Positions 6,906-12,990 of a DNA stretch of 12,990 nucleotides are shown one piece after another. The DNA is from Pseudanabaenales cyanobacterium (GTDB lineage: Bacteria; Cyanobacteriota; Cyanobacteriia; Phormidesmidales; Phormidesmidaceae): NCBI GenBank assembly GCA_022360135.1, contig JAKSDM010001616.1, positions 1-12,990 of the forward strand, given 5' to 3'. The stretch's first letter is position 1; each line of letters starts with the position of its first letter. The position numbers and the translations under genes were made by a program. Below the pieces are notes generated by a model, which did no database searches, was not told the DNA's origin, and worked only from the letters and a program-made list of their open reading frames with translations.

Positions 6906-7337
6906 AATTAATTAGTTCCTTAACGTCTAAGGTTTTTTTCCTTGAATTAATTTTTCAACAATCTGGGCAATATCGCTTCCCCATGAACCCTATCTGTTAC
7001 AAGCTGTAATGAACCATAGTCGTCAAGGGAGTCTCTGACGCCTGAATTTCTCTGGGATATTCCTAGCAGGAATTTTCCCCCTATCCTGACCAACGACGCC
7101 AGACTTGCTAAGCTAGGGAGTCAATAGTTTCATGCTTGATTATATGCTACTGCCTCCCAATCATTTCTGGCAAAGACGTTGGAGCGTTAGGGAGTGGTGC
7201 AGATTCGCTGATTCTAGACATCTAGACGTTCTACAAACGGCAGTTTTGGACTCGATTTACACTTAGGAGCGCCTATCTAATTGAATTAATTCGACAATTT
7301 TGATTAAACAGCTTTAGGAAAAGGACAGGACGAGAAT
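6906..7337. promoter_or_regulatory. Divergent spacer psaM / phoU
   Basis: These 432 bp must hold the psaM (-) and phoU (+) promoters. A possible psaM promoter is TTGACG (minus strand, 7021-7026) with TGTAAC (minus strand, 6996-7001), but the 19-bp spacing is long and the -10 matches poorly. The -10 overlaps a palindrome TTACA-AGC-TGTAA (6997-7009), a candidate regulator site. For phoU no clear promoter was seen; TTGATTATATGC near 7136-7147 is AT-rich but unpaired with a -35. No RNA gene or further coding signal was recognised. Confidence 0.3.
6918..6932 (-). promoter_or_regulatory. Leader hairpin covering the psaM ribosome binding site
   Basis: On the minus strand CCTTA (6928-6932) pairs with TAAGG (6918-6922) across a 5-nt loop. 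The TAAGG arm contains most of the AAGGA ribosome binding site of psaM. The stem is only 5 bp, so its effect on translation is uncertain. A run of seven A lies just 5' of it. Confidence 0.35.
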
Positions 7338-7997
7338 TTGTTGGAAAGTTCAAAACCACTGCGTACAAGCTTTGAACGTCAACTCAGACGGGTACAGCGG
7401 GACGTTCTGAGGATGGGAGCATTGGTGGAGAGTTCGTGTCTTTTAGCTCGGGAGGCGCTTTGTGAAAGAAACCTAGAGGCTGCTCAGCGGTTGGCGACCC
7501 ATGACAAGCAGATTGATCAGTTTTATCGACAAATCGAACTCGATTGCAATGAGCTACTCAATCTGCAAGCTCCAGTTTCTCAAGAATTAAGACTGATCAG
7601 CGCCTTGATGCAGATGGTGCGAGATCTGGAGCGGATTGGCGATTACGCCAAGGACTTGGGCGAAGTCGCCATCAAACTTTTTCCATACCCGGTACATCCT
7701 TGTATGGGACGTGTGCAGATCATGCTTGACCGATGCCGATCGATGGTTGCGATGAGTTTGGTTTCCCTTTCATCTCTAGACGCTGAAGCCGGTCTTGAGG
7801 TCAAAGTGAAAGACGATATGGTTGATGCAGACTACGAAGATCTCTACACCTTATTAGTCCACCAAAGTAGTGGACGGGAGGTCATAGAACCAATAGTATT
7901 GCTGGTTCTAGCCATTCGTTATTTGGAACGCATGGCTGATCACGCCACAAATATTGGCAAACGAGTTGCCTATGTTGTCACCGGGGAACGTACTTAG
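7338..7997 (+). CDS. phoU: Phosphate signalling complex protein PhoU
   Basis: PhoU is a cytoplasmic regulator that links the Pst phosphate transporter to the SphS/PhoR-type kinase and lowers phosphate uptake when phosphate is plentiful. The 219 residues form two repeats of a three-helix bundle. The paired metal-binding motifs are visible: DLERIGDYAKD (96-106) in the first half and YLERMADHATN (195-205) in the second, with E98/D102 and E197/D201 as likely ligands. No ATG fits the start. The TTG at 7338 (or the next TTG at 7341) lies 7-10 nt after AGGA at 7327-7330 and gives the usual short leader before the first helix (SFERQLRRVQRDV). The first in-frame ATG (residue 26) would delete that helix. 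No pst or two-component genes are adjacent, so PhoU stands alone here. Confidence 0.93.
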   Translation: MLESSKPLRTSFERQLRRVQRDVLRMGALVESSCLLAREALCERNLEAAQRLATHDKQIDQFYRQIELDCNELLNLQAPVSQELRLISALMQMVRDLERIGDYAKDLGEVAIKLFPYPVHPCMGRVQIMLDRCRSMVAMSLVSLSSLDAEAGLEVKVKDDMVDADYEDLYTLLVHQSSGREVIEPIVLLVLAIRYLERMADHATNIGKRVAYVVTGERT

Positions 7998-8469
7998 CAG
8001 CTTTTACCACCGGATCCATCGATCACAGGTCGGGAAAAGTCATATAATCTTAAGGTTTAAAGTTTGACAGTTTTCCACTTATTGAGGAAGTATGTAAAGG
8101 GTGTAAGGGTATATGTTTCTTCAATCTACAGCGCCTTGATATGAATAGATAGTCGATTTGTGGCTTAACATTATCTGTGCTGTTGGATACGCCTTTGAGG
8201 TTAGGAATAGATTGCCCTTCAACTTAAAGATGTGTTGGCGCAAGCAAACGTCTTTCCAAGAAATTCAATCAGCGGCGATGCTCTTGTAACTTTTACAGAA
8301 GTCGTCGAGTTACCCAAGAGTTTGTTGCTTATTCGGGATTTGGTTGAATCCTAGGTAGATTAACAAACTTATTAGGTAAAGACATGAATTTGGTTTCAGA
8401 AATGCTTGGGTCAGGGGACTGCACACCAAAAACAGTTGCATAATTTGGAATTAGAGGACTCATCGCTAC
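7998..8469. other. Long phoU-rnr gap, weak signals only
   Basis: The 472-bp gap starts with a weak hairpin after phoU (CTTTTACC 8001-8008 with GGGAAAAG 8032-8039, 7 of 8 pairs). A TATAAT (8043-8048) has no matching -35, and a perfect TTGACA (8064-8069) has no -10 at normal spacing; TATGTA at 8091-8096 is 21 bp away. The promoter of the ribonuclease gene should lie here, so its transcript may have a long leader. The second half holds an open coding-like stretch, listed separately. AGAGGA at 8453-8458 is the ribosome binding site of the next gene. No tRNA was recognised. Confidence 0.4.
8211..8354 (+). pseudogene. Possible decayed coding remnant (48 codons)
   Basis: A frame opens right after a stop and runs to TAG at 8352-8354. 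The only plausible start is GTG at 8232, without a ribosome binding site, giving about 40 residues. The translation looks protein-like: DVLAQANVFPRNSISGDAL, then VTFTEVVELPKSLLLIRDLV. A shift of frame near 8350 would continue with LGRLTNLLGKDMNLVSEML to a TAA at 8441-8443. The pattern faintly recalls the region after the first motif of PIN-domain toxins, but the catalytic acidic residues are missing. It could equally be chance. Low confidence. Confidence 0.2.
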
Positions 8470-10866
8470 ATGGAATTCTCGATCGCTGCCTTACTGGCAA
8501 ATTTCTCAGATGACAAGTTGATTACCCTCAAAACACTGGAGAAAAAGCTCAACTGCAAAGACGATGACAGTGTTAAGGATCTGCAAATTGCCGTGGACGC
8601 CTTAGAGAAAATTGGCATTCTGGTGAAAGAACGGGGTAAATATCGCCGTTTACTTGAAGGCGGCCTAGTCGAAGGTAAACTTCGCTGCTCCAGTAAAGGA
8701 TTTTGTTTTGCTATCCAAGATGAGGAAGGCTCAGAGGATATTTATGTTCGAGAAAGCCAGTTGAATACGGCTTGGAATGGCGATCGCGTTTTAATCAAGG
8801 TGACCAAAGAAGGCAGTCGCCGCCGCAGTCCGGAAGGGGAGGTGAAGCTGATTCTAGAACGCGCTAACGCATCTGTACTAGCTAGGGTTAAACAAAAAAA
8901 TGATAATTACCATGCGGTTCCCTTAGACGATCGGCTGCTATTCGAACTTGATTTAGGAAACGATGGTCTTACCCTTGAAGAAGCGGTCGATCAACTGGTG
9001 CATGTTGAAATTCTCCGCTACCCTCTGGGGCAACTGCCGCCGCAGGGGAAAGTTGCACAGATTCTAGGGAGTGATGCGGAGACAGCGTCTGATCTAGACA
9101 TTGTTTTCTGCAAGCATGACCTGCCTAGATATTTTTCCGATATGGTGCGACAAGCCGCCAGGGCGCTCCCTAGCAAAGTTCGCAAGGCGGATATGAAGGG
9201 GCGGTTAGACTTGCGTGAAAGCCTGACGATAACGATCGATGGGCCTGATGCTCAAACTGTTGATGACGCTCTGACCCTGGAGAAAAACGAGGAAGGAGGC
9301 TGGCGATTAGGCGTACATATTTCCGACGTTTCTTACTATGTGCCAGTCCATTCAATTATTGACCGGGAAGCTCAGAAGCGGGGGACAGCCGTCTATCTGG
9401 CGGATGAAATGGTGCCGCTGCTGCCCCCTCCCCTTTCGGGGTCTCTCTGTTCCCTAGAAGCGGGTAAGGACCGTCTGGCGCTATCCTTGCTGATCACGCT
9501 GGATGAAGACGGAAAGGTCTTAGAGTTTGAAATCCAGCCGACGTTTATCCAGGTGGACTATCAGCTCAACTATAAGCAGGCTCAGGCGGTTCTGGAGCGA
9601 GATAAGGATGAGAGTCTAGAAAAGCTAGGGGTTAAACCCAAAGAAATTGCCCCTTTCAAACCGATTTTCGAACTGCTGGAGCAGCTATTCACATTAAGTC
9701 AGGCGGTGAAAGATCAGCGTCATCAGCGGGGCGCCTTTGAACTCAATCTGCCCGAGAACGTATTTCCTCCAGAAGAAGGCGGCAAGCTAGCAAAATACCT
9801 CTCCCCTAAATTTCAATATGATGATGAGGGAGCGTTGGGAGCAATGGTGATTTCTTCCTTGCTGCCCGCCCGTTTAATTGTCACCGAACTGATGCTGCTA
9901 GCCAATCAGTTGGTGGCTTCCCACTTAAAAGCCTTAGATATTCCGGCCATCTACCGGGTGCATCGCACCCCTGATCCCGCCGATGTGCAGGAACTGATCA
10001 AGCTGGCCAATAACATGGGCCTAGAACTTCATTTAGAGGACGAAGAAACCGTCCATTCCCGCGACTATCAACGCTTTACCCAGCAGTTCGCCACCTCTAA
10101 GACGGAGAAGGTGTTGACTTATCTTTTGCTATCTACTTTTAAGCCAGCTCTCTACAGTGTTCATCCCAACACCCACTTTGGGTTGGCGTTGGATGAAGGG
10201 TATACCCATTTCACTTCCCCCATGCGACGCTATCCTGATCTACTGATTCATCGAGTGCTGCATGCTGTATTTGATCATGGGCGAGATCGCCGCTCGACGC
10301 GTTCTAAGGATAGGGTGAATCTGCGAAGCAGTTCTTGCCATAATAAGATTAACTGGGGGGTGCTGCCCCCAGATGTTAATCATGAGTTTGAGGATTTCTT
10401 TTCCCGCATTACCATACACCTAACCGAACGAGAACGGTTAGCGCAAGAAGCAGAGGCGGACCTAGAAGGACTAAAGAAGGCAGAGTTTATGCAAGCCCAT
10501 ACGGGTGAAGTCTTCCATGGTCTGATTACGGGTGTGCAATCCTACGGATTTTTCGTAGAGATTGAAGAACTCTTGGTGGAAGGTTTGGTCCACGTCAGTT
10601 CTCTCAAAGATGACTGGTACGAGTACCGTTCGCGTCAGCAAAAACTGGTTGGACGTAAAAATCGTAAGCAATATCGCTTGGGCGATCGGGTCGAGGTTCA
10701 GGTCAAGAGTGTTGACTATTATCGTCAGCAGATTGATCTGGTAGCCGTCGGCGGCGGTAGTGAAGTCTCCGATGAAGAATATGAAGAGATGCTTCCGCCG
10801 GAATCCGACGAAGACTTTAATGGAGAAGAATTAGACCTGGCTGAAGCCTATGATGAGGATGAATAG
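8470..10866 (+). CDS. rnr: RNase II/R-family 3'-5' exoribonuclease
   Basis: This 798-residue processive 3'-5' exoribonuclease takes part in RNA turnover and quality control. Order: a winged-helix-like N-terminus (about 1-62), cold-shock domains (about 64-200), the RNB catalytic domain (about 246-600), an S1 domain (about 676-760) and an acidic tail (763-798). The RNB metal motif reads IDGPDAQTVDDAL (256-268). D257, D265 and D266 match three of the four active-site Asp of E. coli RNase II/R, but the fourth (RNase II D207, RNase R D278) is Thr263. The nucleotide-clamping region HISDVSYYV (283-291) and SPMRRYPDLLIHR (583-595) are intact. A basic, poorly conserved-looking insert lies at about 604-635. 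Cyanobacteria have two such proteins, one called Zam, and this could be the Zam type. The ATG at 8470 follows AGAGGA (8453-8458). ubiX follows after 24 bp. Confidence 0.9.
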   Translation: MEFSIAALLANFSDDKLITLKTLEKKLNCKDDDSVKDLQIAVDALEKIGILVKERGKYRRLLEGGLVEGKLRCSSKGFCFAIQDEEGSEDIYVRESQLNTAWNGDRVLIKVTKEGSRRRSPEGEVKLILERANASVLARVKQKNDNYHAVPLDDRLLFELDLGNDGLTLEEAVDQLVHVEILRYPLGQLPPQGKVAQILGSDAETASDLDIVFCKHDLPRYFSDMVRQAARALPSKVRKADMKGRLDLRESLTITIDGPDAQTVDDALTLEKNEEGGWRLGVHISDVSYYVPVHSIIDREAQKRGTAVYLADEMVPLLPPPLSGSLCSLEAGKDRLALSLLITLDEDGKVLEFEIQPTFIQVDYQLNYKQAQAVLERDKDESLEKLGVKPKEIAPFKPIFELLEQLFTLSQAVKDQRHQRGAFELNLPENVFPPEEGGKLAKYLSPKFQYDDEGALGAMVISSLLPARLIVTELMLLANQLVASHLKALDIPAIYRVHRTPDPADVQELIKLANNMGLELHLEDEETVHSRDYQRFTQQFATSKTEKVLTYLLLSTFKPALYSVHPNTHFGLALDEGYTHFTSPMRRYPDLLIHRVLHAVFDHGRDRRSTRSKDRVNLRSSSCHNKINWGVLPPDVNHEFEDFFSRITIHLTERERLAQEAEADLEGLKKAEFMQAHTGEVFHGLITGVQSYGFFVEIEELLVEGLVHVSSLKDDWYEYRSRQQKLVGRKNRKQYRLGDRVEVQVKSVDYYRQQIDLVAVGGGSEVSDEEYEEMLPPESDEDFNGEELDLAEAYDEDE

Positions 10867-10890
10867 CCACTATCTGTTGAACTATTCTGC

Positions 10891-11535
10891 GTGAATTCAT
10901 TGATCTCACCGCCTGTGGCTCGGCCACTGATCCTTGGGGTAACCGGAGCGTCTGGACTGATCTATACAGTTCGGGCCCTGAAATTTCTCCTAGAGGCTAA
11001 TTACACAGTAGAGTTAGTGGCCTCTAAATCTACTCATCTAGTTTGGCAGGCGGAACAAGGAATTCGCATGCCGGTTGAGCCTACTCAGCAAGAACAGTTT
11101 TGGCGACAACAGACTGGGGTTGAAATAGATGGAAAGCTTCGCTGCCATCCTTGGGGGGATGTGGGGGCTACTCTGGCCAGTGGCTCCTATCGCACCGCTG
11201 GCATGCTGGTGATTCCTTGCAGTATGAGTACAGCGGCCAAATTAGCAACGGGCTTGAGCTCCGATCTGCTGGAACGAGCCGCCGATGTTCAACTTAAGGA
11301 AGGCCGTCGACTGGTCATCGTACCTCGGGAAACGCCTTTCAGCCTGATCCACCTGCGTAACCTCACCACCCTTGCAGAAGCCGGTGTCCGGATCGTCCCC
11401 GCTATCCCCGCCTGGTACCATAATCCCCAAACTATTGAGGATCTGGTCGATTTTGTAGTCGCCCGCGCCCTAGATCAGTTAGATATAGACTGTGTTCCTC
11501 TAAAGCGTTGGCAAGGACATTTGGAGGAATCGTGA
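10891..11535 (+). CDS. ubiX: Flavin prenyltransferase UbiX
   Basis: UbiX joins a dimethylallyl group to FMN to make prenylated FMN, the cofactor of UbiD-type decarboxylases. In cyanobacteria this serves the decarboxylation step of plastoquinone synthesis. The 214 residues include the FMN-binding loop GVTGASG (16-22), PCSMSTAAKLATGLSSDLL (109-127), the RETP motif (146-149) and PAIPAWYHNP (170-179). All are intact and the length is normal. The start is GTG at 10891; no in-frame ATG lies upstream of the FMN loop and no good ribosome binding site is visible. With only 24 bp after the ribonuclease stop it is probably co-transcribed and possibly translationally coupled. No ubiD is present in the window. 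Confidence 0.94.
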   Translation: MNSLISPPVARPLILGVTGASGLIYTVRALKFLLEANYTVELVASKSTHLVWQAEQGIRMPVEPTQQEQFWRQQTGVEIDGKLRCHPWGDVGATLASGSYRTAGMLVIPCSMSTAAKLATGLSSDLLERAADVQLKEGRRLVIVPRETPFSLIHLRNLTTLAEAGVRIVPAIPAWYHNPQTIEDLVDFVVARALDQLDIDCVPLKRWQGHLEES

Positions 11536-11644
11536 TTAGCAGTTAGTGGTATAGCCCTATCGGACATGGCTCCGCTAAAGCTGGTAGCGTAGAAGTAAGT
11601 ATAGATTTGAGGGCAGTAGAAAGTAAGGAGGAGGAGAGTCGCCT

Positions 11645-12694
11645 ATGACTACCCAACGCGCCGTCGTATTCCTCCTAGTCACCGGGGGGCTGGTGTTGTT
11701 TGCGGTGCAGAATGCATCGCCGCCGTGGTTACCTCTAACTGTATTTGGAGTCCAGACTCAATCACTGCCATTGTCGTTTTGGCTAGTGGCGGCGATCGCA
11801 GCAGGCGTCATCACCACTTTATTGATGGTGGGACTGCTCAATCTATATGGACCTCAGTTCCGTCCCAAATCGCCTAGGGTAGGTCGGGCTCGCGCTAAAT
11901 CGTCCAGCAGAATGGGTGGGACGCCTCAATCTAGAAGGACCACTCAAACAGAGCCTGGCTGGAGTCCTGCCTCAGATTCTTCGAGCGGATCGATGGGGGC
12001 TGCTTCAACCCCTAATCCGGTTAGCGCTGACAATGCTGACGCCCAGGATTGGGGCGCCTTCAAACCACCCGAACAATGGGATGATTGGGGGCAGAAACCC
12101 AACCCCTCGGTTGTCGTTGATACGCCGACTCAGAATGCTTCCACTCAGGGCCCGTCCAGACGGCGATCCAGACGGCAGAGGGAGCAATATGCAGTAGAAG
12201 AGTCCTTGGAAGAAATCGCTGGCGGTTGGAATGAGTACGAAGAGTCTGCCTACAAAGAGTCTGCCTACATGCCAAGGGGCGGCAGTCCAGTGGATGACGC
12301 CTTAGATGAGATCTCAGAAGGTTGGGATGACTATGAGGAAGCTGAAGATAACCCTCCACCTCCACCCCCTAAAGACTATGAAGTCAAGCAAGCGCCCAAA
12401 ACCGTCTATCGCTCTGGCTCCCTTTACTCCTACAGTTATGACAAAACTGAAGCGTCTGATGCAAACCGGGGGGAAGACGCCTACCCGACAAATGGGCTAG
12501 ATGATGATATAGATGATATCGAAGATCAAGACTATCCCGCCGATACTGATAAATCCGCTGACCATCGGCAAACCGCATCCGGTCCTGGTAAAGTTGGCCC
12601 TGATGGGGTATACGAAGCGGATTACCGGGTGATCATCCCGCCCACTCGGAATTTGGATGAAGAGGATGACTGGGAGAACGGGGAGAGGCGATGA
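11645..12694 (+). CDS. LapA-domain (DUF1049) membrane protein with acidic disordered tail
   Basis: The first 70 residues form a LapA/DUF1049-type module: span one at about 5-24 ending FAVQNASP, a short periplasmic loop, and span two at about 43-67 ending LLNLYGPQ. The remaining 280 residues are low-complexity, first basic and Ser-rich (71-105), then strongly acidic with many Trp-Asp and Tyr-Glu pairs. A motif repeats at 187-200 (SLEEIAGGWNEYEE) and 219-232 (ALDEISEGWDDYEE); ESAY occurs twice (200-203, 205-208), encoded by a 15-bp tandem repeat (12239-12268); a hexaproline lies at 237-242. The C-terminus (YEADYRVIIPPTRNLDEEDDW) looks more conserved. LapA in proteobacteria supports lipopolysaccharide assembly; the role here is unknown, perhaps scaffolding at the membrane. 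AAGGAGG (11625-11631) with GAGGAG (11631-11636) is a strong ribosome binding site. Confidence 0.8.
   Translation: MTTQRAVVFLLVTGGLVLFAVQNASPPWLPLTVFGVQTQSLPLSFWLVAAIAAGVITTLLMVGLLNLYGPQFRPKSPRVGRARAKSSSRMGGTPQSRRTTQTEPGWSPASDSSSGSMGAASTPNPVSADNADAQDWGAFKPPEQWDDWGQKPNPSVVVDTPTQNASTQGPSRRRSRRQREQYAVEESLEEIAGGWNEYEESAYKESAYMPRGGSPVDDALDEISEGWDDYEEAEDNPPPPPPKDYEVKQAPKTVYRSGSLYSYSYDKTEASDANRGEDAYPTNGLDDDIDDIEDQDYPADTDKSADHRQTASGPGKVGPDGVYEADYRVIIPPTRNLDEEDDWENGERR
12239..12268 (+). repeat. 15-bp in-frame tandem repeat
   Basis: The unit (G/A)AA GAG TCT GCC TAC occurs twice in frame in the LapA-domain gene, with one base difference, duplicating the residues E/K-E-S-A-Y. It shows recent slippage in the disordered part of the protein. 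Confidence 0.8.
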
Positions 12695-12723
12695 TTGGTT
12701 GAAGAGGTAAGGAAGAGGGTGGA

Positions 12724-12797
12724 GATTTTGGATTTTGGATTTGGTTTACCTCTCCTCTGAGGATTTTAGATTTTAGATTTTGGATTTTGGATTCGAT
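12724..12797. repeat. GATTTTG/GATTTTA heptamer repeats
   Basis: Two blocks of degenerate 7-bp units, GATTTTG and GATTTTA, lie at 12723-12743 and 12762-12797, separated by a C/T-rich stretch. Such heptamer runs are common between genes in filamentous cyanobacteria and are used as VNTR-type markers. The 225-bp spacer around them shows no coding signal. A 4-bp CCTC/GAGG stem at 12749-12762 is too short to call a terminator. Confidence 0.75.
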
Positions 12798-12919
12798 TTC
12801 ACTTTCCCGTTCCTCTATCTCCCCCGCCTCACCTGTCCCCCCTGCTCTCTTTATCCCCTATGCCCGACTCCCCATTCCCGGTAAGCTAAAAGCTGATCGC
12901 TAACAGCAAATGGCTAACC

Positions 12920-12990
12920 GTGACAAATTTTCTTCGAGGGACGAATCTCTACCTGATTGGCATGATGGGGGCTGGCAAAACCACAGTGGG
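12920..12990 (+). CDS. aroK: Shikimate kinase, 5' end (partial)
   Basis: Only the first 23 codons are in the window; the gene runs off the right edge. They contain NLYLIGMMGAGKTTV, the P-loop (Walker A, G-M-M-G-A-G-K-T-T) at residues 14-22, preceded by the short strand typical of the shikimate kinase N-terminus. Shikimate kinase phosphorylates shikimate in aromatic amino acid synthesis. The start is GTG at 12920; the ATG at 12910 is in another frame, and no ribosome binding site is obvious. The P-loop alone could belong to other kinases, but the wording L-I-G-M-M-G-A-G-K-T-T-V-G right at the N-terminus is characteristic. Confidence 0.85.
   Translation, partial: MTNFLRGTNLYLIGMMGAGKTTV

Noticed and set aside
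8041..8100. TATAAT and TTGACA as one promoter
   Set aside because: They are in the wrong order: TATAAT (8043-8048) precedes TTGACA (8064-8069), and neither has a partner at 16-18 bp.
8211..8354. Functional PIN-domain toxin
   Set aside because: No conserved acidic catalytic residues, no proper start and no partner antitoxin; at most a remnant.
12060..12365. Minus-strand frame of 101 codons
   Set aside because: It is the mirror of the repetitive LapA-tail coding sequence and is rich in Arg, His and Leu as expected for an antisense shadow.
12910..12990. ATG at 12910 as start of the last gene
   Set aside because: It is not in frame with the shikimate kinase P-loop; the GTG at 12920 is.
1..12990. 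CRISPR array, tRNA or rRNA genes
   Set aside because: No regular spaced repeats, no tRNA-like T-arm and anticodon patterns and no rRNA segments were recognised; this was by eye, so a tRNAscan-SE and Infernal run would be decisive.

Overview
The window looks like an ordinary stretch of cyanobacterial chromosome, edged on the left by a decayed mobile element. The cyanobacterial call rests on a psaM gene (photosystem I subunit XII), a CtpB-type carboxyl-terminal processing protease, a fused RibBA, a UbiX that fits plastoquinone synthesis, and five copies of the HIP1 octamer GCGATCGC (starting at 1591, 5381, 6342, 8780 and 11792), where about 0.2 would be expected by chance. I cannot name the genus.

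Layout. 1-461: a short inverted-repeat element followed by the N-terminal helix-turn-helix part of an IS630-type transposase, with no DDE catalytic half. 458-1168 (-): a YdcF/DUF218 membrane-anchored protein whose stop codon overlaps the transposase stop. 1169-1536: divergent intergenic region with several inverted repeats. 1537-2901 (+): CtpB-like protease. 2912-2953: hairpin between convergent genes. 2987-4747 (-): ribBA, for riboflavin synthesis. 4748-4959: divergent spacer rich in TTGTAA motifs. 4960-6018 (+): argC, for arginine synthesis. 6048-6077: hairpin between convergent genes. 6107-6520 (-): small one-span coiled-coil protein of FtsB/DivIC-like layout. 6706-6739: good intrinsic terminator for psaM. 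6810-6905 (-): psaM, 31 codons. 6906-7337: divergent spacer. 7338-7997 (+): phoU. 7998-8469: a long gap with a 48-codon open remnant. 8470-10866 (+): RNase II/R-family exoribonuclease. 10891-11535 (+): ubiX. 11645-12694 (+): LapA-domain protein with a long acidic disordered tail. 12724-12797: GATTTT-type repeats. 12920-12990 (+): start of a shikimate kinase gene (aroK) cut by the window edge.

The genes are mostly separate housekeeping units. The only likely operon is the ribonuclease gene followed by ubiX (24 bp gap), perhaps continuing to the LapA-domain gene (109 bp gap).

I found no convincing undescribed multi-gene system. The points most worth checking are a Thr in place of one of the four metal-binding Asp residues of the RNase R active site, a possible Shine-Dalgarno-masking hairpin in the psaM leader, the inverted-repeat element at the left edge, and the coding-like remnant at 8211-8354.
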